Shown here piece after piece: positions 19,401 to 26,948 of a stretch of DNA of 64,000 bases. Position 1 is the stretch's first letter; every line of letters begins with the position of its first letter. The translations under genes and the position numbers were made by a program. The stretch is from an uncultured Desulfobacter sp. (GTDB lineage Bacteria > Desulfobacterota > Desulfobacteria > Desulfobacterales > Desulfobacteraceae), in NCBI RefSeq assembly GCF_963664415.1, contig NZ_OY761442.1, positions 434,001-498,000 on the forward strand, written 5' to 3'. The notes beneath the pieces were generated by a model that worked only from the letters and a program-made list of their open reading frames with translations, was not told where the DNA came from and searched no databases.

Positions 19401-20085
19401 AAAACATAAGACAATTCAGGGACAGAACCTGAAACCAGGTAATTATATAAAATTGAGCGTATCAGACACAGGCACCGGGATGTCTCCAGAAATTATGGGA
19501 TCAATATTTGAACCCTACTATACCAGCAAAGAACCTGGAAAAGGTACTGGAATTGGGTTGGCCCTGGTTCACAGCATTGTTAAAAAGTATGGTGGTATAA
19601 TTGAGGTTTACAGTGAATTGGGAGAAGGCTCTGTTTTTTCGATTTATCTGCCGACTACAGAAAAACATCAGACAAGTCAACCATATACAAATGAAGCTCT
19701 GCCCATGGGCTCTGAACGTATCCTGTTTGTTGATGATGAAGACACTATTGCCAGAATGGGTGGACAACTTCTTGAAAAATTAGGATATTCTGTCACTATT
19801 ATGACCAGTAGCAAAAAAGCGCTCGATCTGTTTCAATCGAATGCTTATACATTTGATTTGGTTGTTACAGATATGACCATGCCTGGTATTACCGGTGATA
19901 AGCTTGCGATTGAACTGATGAAAATCCGCCAAGACATACCGGTTATTATTTGTACTGGTTATAGCAAAAGAATCTCTGCTCAAATAGCCTCTGAAATTGG
20001 TATCCAGGCGTTGATATACAAACCAGTGGAAAGGGCAGATCTTGCAAAAACCGTCCGAAAAGTCCTGAATGAAGCCAACGGTTAA
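16450..20085 (+). CDS. Hybrid sensor histidine kinase with three periplasmic PBP domains
   Basis: 1211 residues from the ATG at 16450 (GAGGTG upstream; an upstream in-frame start at 16384 would precede the signal peptide). Order: signal peptide, three SBP_bac_3 solute-binding domains (about 35-255, 270-510, 540-755), a transmembrane segment (about 772-792), coiled coil, HisKA with H851 in GGIAHDFNNILSSIIGY, HATPase (N box NLCTNAAHAMEE, G boxes DTGTGMS and GKGTGIGLAL), and a C-terminal receiver with phospho-acceptor D1141 in VTDMTMPG. This BvgS-like layout senses small molecules in the periplasm. No cognate output gene is adjacent; both sides are mobile elements. Confidence 0.93.
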   Translation: MTAFIPRLQYFLFALLILAFSGSQNSFGASRPLQKFRVGVYQNPPKVYINSAGEAAGIFPEILKIIAEREKWELEFVSCSWNECLNRLESCNLDIMLDIAYSGERGKKFHFSKESVFLNWGTIYTRKDFVVNSLFDLNGKTVAAVKGDIHTVGETGIEHLISKFEIDTKIIPVSSYQEALAMVEAGRADGGVVNRLLGTLIEGEYEISKTPIVFNPVHLKFAFPKRKKYIRIARTIDKYIKQFKADPNSLFHKIINSYLAGVDFDLTLYREMQSIPLTEKEREWLSRHKVIRLGVDKGYAPYSFRNDAGVYEGIAVDTINLVAKYLDVKIEIVKGLDWSQIIDYASQKKLDAILTVMATPERTKFLNFTNIYLPTPLVIMTKQDNQAIQGPEDLKGKKVALVNGYYSTNITLQDHPDIVPIMVQTPFDGLTAVSAGLADCYIGVLGVCDYITRINGISNLKIAARYNMLMYGQRIATRKDWPELSKILDKALSAITEKKRLELYQVWISALASLEGPALLQQQNALTAEETAWVKEHREILLGVDPEFAPFEFIDETGQYTGIVPEYLHILEQRIGLNFKVAPGLSWKEAVKQARQGEIDMLPCVGKTSGRQKYLLFSKPYMYYQRVIITRTGTPFISSLDDIKGMTVAVQKETSHEGFIRENTKIQPTLYSTLQETLKAVSDGKVDAMIGNLSSSIFWIRKEHFTNLKIAGPVSYASEELHFAVNENLPELVGIVEKGLASITPLKQKNIRKKWVDIDYAPGLDPGKIFRYALICLALISVTIGLFSLWNYRLKKEIAKRTWELEKTNHQLLSEIQSREAAETERLDMQDQLFQAQKLESIGTLAGGIAHDFNNILSSIIGYTELTLDDVAKGSNIEKNLQEVFKAGQRAKDLVKQILTIARKSDEEIKPIPLKPIAKEALKFLKSSIPTTIEIQQNIVSESLIMGNSTKFHQIFMNLCTNAAHAMEETGGLLKVSLEDFKLEKHKTIQGQNLKPGNYIKLSVSDTGTGMSPEIMGSIFEPYYTSKEPGKGTGIGLALVHSIVKKYGGIIEVYSELGEGSVFSIYLPTTEKHQTSQPYTNEALPMGSERILFVDDEDTIARMGGQLLEKLGYSVTIMTSSKKALDLFQSNAYTFDLVVTDMTMPGITGDKLAIELMKIRQDIPVIICTGYSKRISAQIASEIGIQALIYKPVERADLAKTVRKVLNEANG

Positions 20086-20489
20086 AATTTCCATAATTAA
20101 AGCGATCGTTCTTTTTACGCAAATCGTTTTAATTTGTAAATGTGATCTGGAAGGGGGATTTCGAACAGTTATCAAATCCATGAAATTTTAGATGCGAAAA
20201 TTGTCAAAAGCTCCATCTTAATTGCTGATATTAAAAGGAAAATTTAGATATCAATAACCCGGCCCTATATCTATCAAGGCTCATATTTTCTGGAATCAAC
20301 CCAGATTCAACATGTTCAGGACTCTTGATTTAGGAATAAAGCATTTCTACTCTACAAACTAAGAATAATTCATAATATCAGCTCATTGTGTTTTGCTCCC
20401 CCGAATTTTTATAAGTATTGCAAAAGGAAATAAAAAATGCCACCTTGCCATCAAAGAGCAAGCAGAATTTGATACGGAGGTGAGCAATT
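20086..20489. other. Intergenic region, no gene seen
   Basis: About 400 bp of AT-rich DNA between the hybrid kinase and the IS-associated ORFs. Short frames have no start signals or recognisable similarity. Confidence 0.4.
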
Positions 20490-20741
20490 ATGACCCAACT
20501 AATGCTACCGTTTATTTCTCCAGGCGTTACAAACATAAATCATATAGTAAGTGTCTGGGACTCAGAAGGGCTGTGGACATATTTTTTCGGAATTCACCCG
20601 ATTTATTCGCATAAATCTGATGACCAGCGAATGTTCCGTTTAACCATTGCAAACCTGATCGAGTCTGGGGCATGCAGACAAATAGAAGTAATATCGGCAT
20701 TTGGCATATCTAAAACCTGGGCACTGGGCCTGAACCGTTGA
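20490..20741 (+). CDS. IS-associated helix-turn-helix ORF, probably truncated
   Basis: 83 residues (MTQLMLPFISPGVTNINHIV ...). It resembles the N-terminus of a transposase-associated family that begins MTQL-LPF-P-G-T-IN and ends in an HTH (CRQIEVISAFGISKTWAL). The HTH is cut just after its recognition-helix region, so it is either a short accessory protein or a 5' remnant. A strong GGAGG precedes the ATG. It lies 60 bp upstream of the IS1-like transposase. Confidence 0.55.
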   Translation: MTQLMLPFISPGVTNINHIVSVWDSEGLWTYFFGIHPIYSHKSDDQRMFRLTIANLIESGACRQIEVISAFGISKTWALGLNR

Positions 20742-20800
20742 ACGCACTTTCCTTTTGAATGAGGATTGATATTATATGAATGATGTGATTAACAGCGGTT

Positions 20801-21814
20801 ATGAAAAAAACTACCCCACTCCAATGCCCATACTGCTGCTCATCTGACACATCGGTTTTTAAACATTATCCGACCATACACAATGGAATCCGGAAACTGT
20901 ATATCTGTAGGCGTTGTGAACGCTTGTTTTCGGAAACCCACAATACAGCCATGAATAATATTAAAACGCCAATCAGCAAGGTTGCATCTGCATTGAGACT
21001 TCGCGGTGAAGGCCTTGGGCTTCGAGCAACCGGCAGGGTATTGAGATCAAACAAAAGTACCATTGCACTATGGGAAAATAGATTTGCCGACCAGAAAGCC
21101 ACATTGTTGCTATATGGTTTTTGTCATGAATTTATATCCCTGACATTTGAAGGAGATGAGCTCTACACCATTGTCGGTAAACGAACAATGCCATCGGAAT
21201 CCGAAGGCTGGACAGCGGTCATTATGGAAAGAGCCAGTCGATTTATTGTCGACCAACGATGTGGGAAAAAAGATACATCATTATTCAAATCAGTTATGAA
21301 AACCGTATGCGGGTATATCGATCATACAGATGATTTATCGTTTTTTTCAGATGGTGAAAGACGATATGGTAATATGCTTTTCGAATTATGTTCCGAGGTT
21401 TTTCAAACCGGCAAAAAGGGGCGTCCTCCCAGAGTTCTTCCTAAAGGAGTCAAAGTTCGTGTTAAAAACAAAGGGGCTCAAAAACACAAAAAAGGCCGTA
21501 AACGCCCAAAATACCAAGCTCCACAGCGAGAACATCTTGATACGGATCAAAATTTAAAGGAATCCGAAATCCATGCCAACCACCTTGAGGCTCAAAACGC
21601 TGCAATCAGGCGAAAGAATAGTACTTTCAGGAGGAAAACAAACACTTATGCAAAAACGGTAAAGGGCTTACAAAGAACACTGGATGTTCATCAAATAATT
21701 CACAACTATGTCCATCCGCATTGGACGACAAGAGAGGTCCCCGCTGTTGCTTTGGGAATATTAGCAAAACCGCTTTCTCTCGAAGGTATCTTATCCATGC
21801 AGAGAGCGGCATAA
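20801..21814 (+). CDS. IS1-like transposase
   Basis: 337 residues. An N-terminal zinc finger (CPYCCSSD ... YICRRCERLFSET) is followed by an HTH (LGLRATGRVLRSNKSTIALW) and a DDE-type core (FEGDELYTIVGKR, SDGERRYGNMLFEL). A lysine/arginine-rich linker follows, and the end reads HPHWTTREVPAVALGI, as in IS1-family enzymes. Single ORF, unlike enterobacterial IS1, which uses a frameshift. Element ends are not resolved. Confidence 0.7.
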   Translation: MKKTTPLQCPYCCSSDTSVFKHYPTIHNGIRKLYICRRCERLFSETHNTAMNNIKTPISKVASALRLRGEGLGLRATGRVLRSNKSTIALWENRFADQKATLLLYGFCHEFISLTFEGDELYTIVGKRTMPSESEGWTAVIMERASRFIVDQRCGKKDTSLFKSVMKTVCGYIDHTDDLSFFSDGERRYGNMLFELCSEVFQTGKKGRPPRVLPKGVKVRVKNKGAQKHKKGRKRPKYQAPQREHLDTDQNLKESEIHANHLEAQNAAIRRKNSTFRRKTNTYAKTVKGLQRTLDVHQIIHNYVHPHWTTREVPAVALGILAKPLSLEGILSMQRAA

Positions 21815-22106
21815 ACCAACAAGTTAAACTGGCGCTTTGAACAAGATGCCCTGATTATCCGAATGTTAGAGGCCCAGTGCCCTTTTCGGTCCACACACAT
21901 AAAATTCAGCGTTTATTGTGGGAACCAACTGTTTTAGCGCTCCGGCATCTATGCGGCCTGATTGATCGTAGTCCATGCCTTCAAAAACTGATTGCCACAC
22001 CTTGGCATTTTATGCTCCGAATACGTGCGGAGCGTTCCGGATTGCTTTTCTCGTGATTTTACCTGTATTTTTTAAACGGTCGTTTCATGGTCATTGGGGA
22101 TTGAAT

Positions 22107-22143
22107 CATGGGCCGGTATGGCGAACCACGGAACCGGCCCATG
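22107..22143 (-). terminator. Hairpin downstream of the cupredoxin-like gene
   Basis: Perfect 10-bp arms CATGGGCCGG / CCGGCCCATG, 12 bp beyond the stop codon of the minus-strand gene. There is no strong T-tract, so it could be a terminator or an mRNA-stabilising hairpin. Confidence 0.5.
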
Positions 22144-22154
22144 AATCTTTTCGA

Positions 22155-22520
22155 TTACTTAACACGCAACGGGTACGGTGGTGTGGGAATGATAGGGCAG
22201 AAGTAAGAATAATTACCTGTTTTCAAATTGAGCGTAAAACTGCCTTCTTCACCATCTTTGAGCAGAATAACCTTCATACTTGTCTTATCTGTGGTGACAT
22301 TATTCTGTCCCTCGTTAAAGACAAACCCGGCATCTTTGCCCGACATGTTTTTCACGATGAATTTGTATTTTCCTGCCGGAATATCGAAGACATTGCCCCA
22401 GGTTTCAAAATAACCAGGCCGTTCAACAATCTTAATGGTTTTAGTTGTATCTGCCGCTGCAGATGTGGACATGAGCCAGAGACTGCTGAATGCAATCATT
22501 AGAGTGAATAGTTTTTTCAT
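22155..22520 (-). CDS. Small secreted cupredoxin-like protein with degenerate copper site
   Basis: 121 residues from the ATG at 22520 (GGAGG 5 bases upstream). Signal peptide (MKKLFTLMIAFSSLWLMSTS-AAA), then a beta-rich cupredoxin-like domain (TIKIVERPGYFETWGNVFDI ... FTLNLKTGNYSYFCPIIP). A normal type 1 copper site needs two His plus Cys; here the Cys is present in NYSYFCP but the mature chain has no histidine, so copper binding is doubtful. It is downstream of the cysteine hydrolase gene on the same strand and was probably in its operon before IS21 inserted. Confidence 0.65.
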   Translation of the reverse strand: MKKLFTLMIAFSSLWLMSTSAAADTTKTIKIVERPGYFETWGNVFDIPAGKYKFIVKNMSGKDAGFVFNEGQNNVTTDKTSMKVILLKDGEEGSFTLNLKTGNYSYFCPIIPTPPYPLRVK

Positions 22521-22604
22521 GACATCCTCCAAAGTTAATTAATTTTCATTGGGTCTTATAATTCCGGAACCGGATTCTTTCCGGATCCTTGCGGCCGGCA
22601 TGTG

Positions 22605-22725
22605 TTATGCGCTGCGCCGCGTTTCTTGCAAATCAAGGCCTTTAATTATTTCAACGGCCTGTTTTGTAGACCAGACCGCATTGGCCATCATGCGAAAATT
22701 GATCAAAGCGGCAAGATAGCCGTCT
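22605..22725 (-). pseudogene. 3' fragment of cysteine hydrolase, severed by IS21
   Basis: Reading minus-strand from the IS21 junction gives DGYLAALINFRMMANAVWST followed by KQAVEIIKGLDLQETRRSA and a TAA at 22605. It continues exactly from the 5' fragment at 26083-26722 (which ends ...IIPEGDGY). Joined, the gene would encode about 249 residues. The fragment has no start of its own. Confidence 0.9.
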
Positions 22726-22789
22726 ATTCTGCGACAATTATCTTGTCCGGTTGACGACAATTACCTTGACCGGTTTGTCGTGATAAAAC

Positions 22790-22837
22790 CCCCGACACTA
22801 AAGTTCACTTAAATGGAGGTGCAATCCCGTGTCGGGG
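22790..22837 (+). promoter_or_regulatory. Foldback sequestering the istA start codon
   Basis: CCCCGACAC (22790-22798) pairs perfectly with GTGTCGGGG (22829-22837). The second arm begins with the istA GTG start codon, and the GGAGG lies in the loop. A transcript entering from outside would have its initiation site masked. Confidence 0.55.
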
Positions 22838-24349
22838 AAACCAATAACCGAACAACAGATAAGGATATACATGTCAGCAAGAAGCAAAGGAACTATTCAG
22901 GTCACAGCAGCCGCAAAGGCTGGAATATCAGAACGTTCAGGACGTAGAATCGAAAATGGCAATATTTCTCAAGGAGACAAACCCATGCGTCATTGGCGTA
23001 CACGCAAGGACCACTTTAAAGGGGTTTGGGAAAATGAGGTCGTTCCGATGCTGGAACAAAACGCCGAACTTCAGCCGTTAACGTTATTTGAGCATTTTGC
23101 AGGTAAATATCCTGAAAAATTCCAGCGGTCCAAACTGCGTACATTCCAACGTAAGGTTAAAAAATGGAAAGCGCTTAACGGATCAGGCAAAGAAGTAATG
23201 TTTTTGCAGGAAAAAATTCCTGGGCGTATGGGGTTATCAGATTTTACAAAGCTAAAAAAAGTAACAATCACGATCAACGGAGAGCCTTTGAATCACCTAC
23301 TTTATCATTTTCGCTTAATTTACAGCGGTTGGTGCCATGTCAAAGTGGTCCTCGGAGGAGAATCATTTACCGCACTCAGTGAGGGATTACAGGACGCTTT
23401 TTGGCGGCTGGGAGGGGTCCCAACAGAGCATCGTACAGACAGCCTGTCTGCTGCTTTCAAGAATTTGACCAAAGATGCGAAGGAAGATGTCACCAAGCGT
23501 TATGAGGAGCTATTCAACCATTATGGCTTGGTCCCGACCCGAAATAATAGGGGGAAGGGGCATGAAAACGGCGGAGTTGAGTCACCACACGGCCACTTAA
23601 AGAATAGAATTCACCAAGCCTTATTGCTCCGGAATTCTGTTGATTTTGAATCTGTATCGGCCTATCAGCAGTGGCTGGATATCATTGTAAGGGATATCAA
23701 TGCCCGCAATGCAGATAAGATTGCACAGGAACGTAAGTACTTGAAAGAACTTCCTCTTCAGAGGACCGTTGATTATACTGAAAAAGTGGTCGGAGTCAGC
23801 ACGACCAGCACAATTCTGGTAAAACGCGTCATTTATACGGTCCCATCCCGCTTGATAGGAGAAAAGCTGCGCCTTCATATTTACCATGACAAGATTGAAG
23901 CCTACCTTGGAACAACCTACGTCATCACGTTACCCCGAAAATATTCACCAGATAATAATCGGCGTACTCGCAGTGTGGATTACCGGCACGTCATAGGCAG
24001 CCTGGAGCGAAAACCCCAAGCGTTTCGCTATTCACAGCTAAGGGATGACCTGCTGCCCAGTGACACTTACCGGCTTATATGGGATCAGCTTGACCAAACC
24101 CTTGATCCCCGTACCGCCTGTAAAAGCATCGTGGGTATATTGTCTCTGGCGAACCGGACCGACCAGGAGACGGAATTGGGTGATTATATTCTTGAAAAAA
24201 TGATGGATAACCATATTCCGGCGCTTCATGAACTTCAAAAAAAATTTAACAAAAAAGAAAAGGAAATACCGGAAATAAATATGGTGGCTGTCTCAGGAGA
24301 AGATTACAATATCCTGCTTTCTTCGCATTCATTTACGGAGGTGTTTTGA
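22829..24349 (+). CDS. istA: IstA transposase of IS21-family element
   Basis: 506 residues with an N-terminal HTH (GTIQVTAAAKAGISERSGRR), a DDE integrase core (MGLSDFTKLKKVTI, HRTDSLSAAF, GHENGGVESPHGHLKN) and a C-terminal beta-rich domain (STILVKRVIYTVPSRLIGEK). The start is taken as GTG at 22829 with GGAGG about 9 bases upstream; an ATG at 22871 is an alternative but would trim the N-terminus. The stop TGA overlaps the istB ATG by one base (TGATG). Confidence 0.93.
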   Translation: MSGKPITEQQIRIYMSARSKGTIQVTAAAKAGISERSGRRIENGNISQGDKPMRHWRTRKDHFKGVWENEVVPMLEQNAELQPLTLFEHFAGKYPEKFQRSKLRTFQRKVKKWKALNGSGKEVMFLQEKIPGRMGLSDFTKLKKVTITINGEPLNHLLYHFRLIYSGWCHVKVVLGGESFTALSEGLQDAFWRLGGVPTEHRTDSLSAAFKNLTKDAKEDVTKRYEELFNHYGLVPTRNNRGKGHENGGVESPHGHLKNRIHQALLLRNSVDFESVSAYQQWLDIIVRDINARNADKIAQERKYLKELPLQRTVDYTEKVVGVSTTSTILVKRVIYTVPSRLIGEKLRLHIYHDKIEAYLGTTYVITLPRKYSPDNNRRTRSVDYRHVIGSLERKPQAFRYSQLRDDLLPSDTYRLIWDQLDQTLDPRTACKSIVGILSLANRTDQETELGDYILEKMMDNHIPALHELQKKFNKKEKEIPEINMVAVSGEDYNILLSSHSFTEVF

Positions 24350-25155
24350 TGGCAAGTACTGAAACTCTTCCCGTATTGCTCAAACAACTGCGTCTTTCAA
24401 CCATAGCCCGGCTATGGGAACCCACGCTCTCCCGTGCTCAGGAGGAACATTGGAACCCGGCGCAGTATTTGGCGACTCTATGTGAGCAAGAGATCAATGA
24501 GCGCTACAGCCGGCGTATTGCCCGTTTTACAAAAGAATCCCGTCTTCCGGTGGGTAAAAGCCTTGAAACATTTAATTTTAACCACACTCCGGCAATACGT
24601 CAGGAAAAAATAGAGGCCCTGGCCCAAAACAGCGATTGGGTAAACCGTGCAGAGAACCTTTTATTTTTTGGCCCTAGCGGCGTTGGAAAAACCCACCTGG
24701 CGGCTGCCATATCTCACGCATTAATAGAACAGTCAATTCGGGTACGTCATTTCACGACAACCGCACTTGTTCAAAAAATGCAGCAGGCCCGTGCTGATTT
24801 GCAGCTTGAATCATTTTTATCCAAACTCGATAAATACGCGGTCATTGTCCTTGATGACCTGGGCTATGTCAAAAAAAGCGATACGGAAACTCATGTGCTT
24901 TTCGAACTGATCGCCCATAGGTATGAGACGGGAAGTATGATTATCACATCCAATCAGCCATTTGGGGAATGGGACAAAATCTTTTCTGATCCGTCAATGA
25001 CTGTAGCAGCTATCGATAGAGTGGTTCACCATTCGATCATTATCGAAATACAGGCAGACAGCTACCGCAAACGTCAGGCAATTTCCAGGAATATAAGAAT
25101 TCCCCTTAAGCCGGAACCTACCCAAGAAGATAATAACAAAACCACAGAAAGATGA
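24349..25155 (+). CDS. istB: IstB AAA+ ATPase helper of IS21-family element
   Basis: 268 residues. Walker A GPSGVGKTHLAAA near 109 and Walker B AVIVLDDLGY near 165, then SNQPFGEW and a C-terminal arginine-finger region. IstB binds DNA, oligomerises and selects the target for IstA. The ATG at 24349 overlaps the istA stop; GGAGG lies 7 bases upstream. The next ORF starts 5 bp after the stop. Confidence 0.95.
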   Translation: MASTETLPVLLKQLRLSTIARLWEPTLSRAQEEHWNPAQYLATLCEQEINERYSRRIARFTKESRLPVGKSLETFNFNHTPAIRQEKIEALAQNSDWVNRAENLLFFGPSGVGKTHLAAAISHALIEQSIRVRHFTTTALVQKMQQARADLQLESFLSKLDKYAVIVLDDLGYVKKSDTETHVLFELIAHRYETGSMIITSNQPFGEWDKIFSDPSMTVAAIDRVVHHSIIIEIQADSYRKRQAISRNIRIPLKPEPTQEDNNKTTER

Positions 25156-25159
25156 TTCC

Positions 25160-25423
25160 ATGAAAATAGATATTTACAACACCGCCAAGCAGAGGCTGGA
25201 AACCATTGATATTGAAATCACAGAAGAAAACAGCACTTGGTTTGATGACTGCGTGGATAGTGATTCTGTTATGAGAATCACTGATTTTGAAGAAGGATTG
25301 CTGATTGAACAGTGCAATTACGACTATCCAATTTGGCTTTATGATATATCCCGGGATGACATTGGTCACAATCGTCAGAGGGCTCAAGAACTGTTACCAA
25401 TATATCGTGAGAATCAACCATAA
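25160..25423 (+). CDS. IS21 passenger ORF 1, hypothetical
   Basis: 87 residues, acidic (MKIDIYNTAKQRLETIDIEI ...), no membrane segment. The ATG lies 5 bp after the istB stop, so translation is probably coupled. No family recognised. Being inside the repeats that bound the element, it travels with it. Confidence 0.6.
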   Translation: MKIDIYNTAKQRLETIDIEITEENSTWFDDCVDSDSVMRITDFEEGLLIEQCNYDYPIWLYDISRDDIGHNRQRAQELLPIYRENQP

Positions 25424-25505
25424 TTTTTGAAAAGCGTAGTACGTTTATCTATAAACAAGGAAATAGCAGGGATGTCAGCCTGGTGTTTGGAAATAGGAGA
25501 GAATC

Positions 25506-25703
25506 ATGCGAGGTGGTTATAGGGGAAAACCAAAGCCTAAATTGCCGGCACATCTAAAGCGTGTTCATGTGAATGCCCGCATTCAGCGGTGGATGCTTGA
25601 CGAGCTCAAAAAAAGAGGCGAGGTTGGGATCGTTTTGGAATATATATTGATTGACGCAGGCTTTAAGTACCAGCCTGAAAAAAGAGAAGACAGGCCAGTT
25701 TAA
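25506..25703 (+). CDS. IS21 passenger ORF 2, small basic hypothetical protein
   Basis: 65 residues, basic N-terminus (MRGGYRGKPKPKLPAHLKRV) then HVNARIQRWMLDELKKRGEV, resembling a short helix-rich nucleic-acid-binding peptide (inference). AGGAG lies 7 bases upstream of the ATG. No family recognised. It sits between passenger ORF 1 and the large hairpin. Confidence 0.55.
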   Translation: MRGGYRGKPKPKLPAHLKRVHVNARIQRWMLDELKKRGEVGIVLEYILIDAGFKYQPEKREDRPV

Positions 25704-25738
25704 CGCATATTTTAGAAATCCGTCCTTCAATAATCAAA

Positions 25739-25880
25739 TTTTCCCTTACCCTCAAAAAAATCTTCGCGAAGTGGAAGGATAAGTCAAGGGAAAAATGGGA
25801 GGGACCCTCTGGGAGGAACCGATTTTTTCCTTGATTTATCCTGGAACGAAGTTACAAATTTTTGGGGGTAAGGGTAAAAA
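25739..25880. repeat. Long imperfect inverted repeat inside IS21 right arm
   Basis: The outer arm TTTTCCCTTACCCTCAAAAA (from 25739) pairs with TTTTTGGGGGTAAGGGTAAA (to about 25880). The inner arm around GGAAGGATAAGTCAAGGGAA pairs with TTTTTCCTTGATTTATCCTG. Together they make a roughly 55-60-bp imperfect stem with a G-rich loop (near 25796-25822). No ORF lies in it. Confidence 0.75.
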
Positions 25881-26082
25881 TACAGTGTATGAGACGACAA
25901 TTACCGATCCTAAAATCCATTTAATGTGGTTTAACAGACGTCAATTACAATGAAGTATTGAGTCAGTCTGCGTAAAGATCGGAACAAAAACGGAACAGGA
26001 TTTATGCACTCAAAAAGCATTTATTGATATAAAAAAACCGGACAAGATAATTGACGCGAACCGGACAAAGTAATTGACATTT

Positions 26083-26722
26083 GATAGCCGTCTCCTTCCG
26101 GGATGATGGCCCCTGCAGTGGCATCCTTGACAACAGCCACTTCAAAGCCTGCCTCAAGCAAGGCCCGCATATGGCTTTCCACACAAAGATTCGCAGACAT
26201 CCCGGCCAGAATCACCTGGTCAATATGTTGTTTGCGCAGTTGCAGAACAAGGTCGTTCTGTTCCGGTCCATATACTTTGTGGGGTGAAGTAACAATGGTC
26301 TTTCCATCGTTTATGTATGGCTTGTACTGTTCGACAAAGTCTGCGCCGGACCCATTTAAACCGTTTACATCCAGTGGTCCGGGACGATCGAACATACCGA
26401 TAGAGTGCATCACTTTTTCCAAGGCACCCTCAAATTTCCACATGTGATCATGTGGAAAGTAGTAATGCGGCGAGATGAAGACCGGCAAAGACGTTTCTTT
26501 TGCGGCCTTGAACAGGTCCTCAAGATGCTGCACAACGTCGTGTTCCGTCACGGATTCTCCGACGACGCCCCATGCGACACCGGTTTCATGCAGAAAATCG
26601 TTTTGTGGGTCAATGACGACCAAGGCGGATCTATTGGGGTCAAGCACCATATCGCTTGGCGGCAGGCCTGGATTTTCAGGCTCGGAATAGGCAGGGTTCT
26701 TAATATAATCTTGAGTAGGCAT
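26083..26722 (-). pseudogene. Cysteine hydrolase (isochorismatase family), 5' part, disrupted by IS21
   Basis: 213 residues from the ATG at 26722 (GGAGG upstream) to the IS21 junction. The catalytic triad is all in this part: Asp in ALVVIDPQNDFL, Lys in TSPHKVYG, and Cys in GMSANLCVESHMRALLEAGF. The last 36 residues lie beyond the IS at 22605-22725. The read-through frame adds about 20 foreign residues before stopping at 26021, so a truncated product is possible. A sigma-54-like promoter lies 77 bp upstream and a divergent activator gene next to it. Substrate unknown. Confidence 0.92.
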
Positions 26723-26798
26723 CTTTACCTCCTTGTTATTTTGAGTGTGTACCTCAAACGCTGACGATTTTGCTTTTCTGCGTTCGAGTATTTGATAA

Positions 26799-26815
26799 TT
26801 CAAAGAATGTGCCAG
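26799..26815 (-). promoter_or_regulatory. Sigma-54-like promoter of the cysteine hydrolase gene
   Basis: Minus strand CTGGCACATTCTTTGAA: TGGCAC, five bases, TTGA, against the consensus TGGCAC-N5-TTGC. Only the -12 GC is changed, to GA. It lies 77 bp upstream of the start codon, and the divergent gene encodes a sigma-54 activator. Confidence 0.6.
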
Positions 26816-26881
26816 GCGATTAAATTAAGGATAAGTAATTGTTTTTATGGTGTTTTTTTGATATGCGGATATATAATAAAA

Positions 26882-26915
26882 AATCACAAAAAATTGTGAT
26901 TCACAAAATTTTGTG
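26882..26915. promoter_or_regulatory. Two adjacent palindromes, candidate activator-binding sites
   Basis: AATCACAAAAAATTGTGATT (26882-26901, 8-bp arms) is followed directly by the perfect 14-bp palindrome CACAAAATTTTGTG (26902-26915). They share the half-site TTGTG. They lie about 70-100 bp upstream of the sigma-54-like promoter, the usual distance for an enhancer, and just upstream of the activator gene, allowing autoregulation. Confidence 0.65.
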
Positions 26916-26948
26916 GTTAAATAACGAAATTTTATATAATCTGTGATT

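Larger units (their letters stand above)
22726..26082 (+). mobile_element. IS21-family insertion sequence with passenger ORFs
   Basis: About 3.36 kb, larger than the usual 2-2.6 kb. Order: istA, istB, two small ORFs, a 140-nt hairpin. Each end has tandem copies of a roughly 23-bp repeat (consensus ACAATTA-CTTG-CCGGTT): left at 22730 and 22753, right (inverted) at about 26036-26079. Flanking 11-bp direct repeats GATAGCCGTCT (22715-22725 and 26083-26093) mark the target. Exact ends are uncertain by about 4 bp, because termini starting TG would be slightly internal. Confidence 0.88.
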
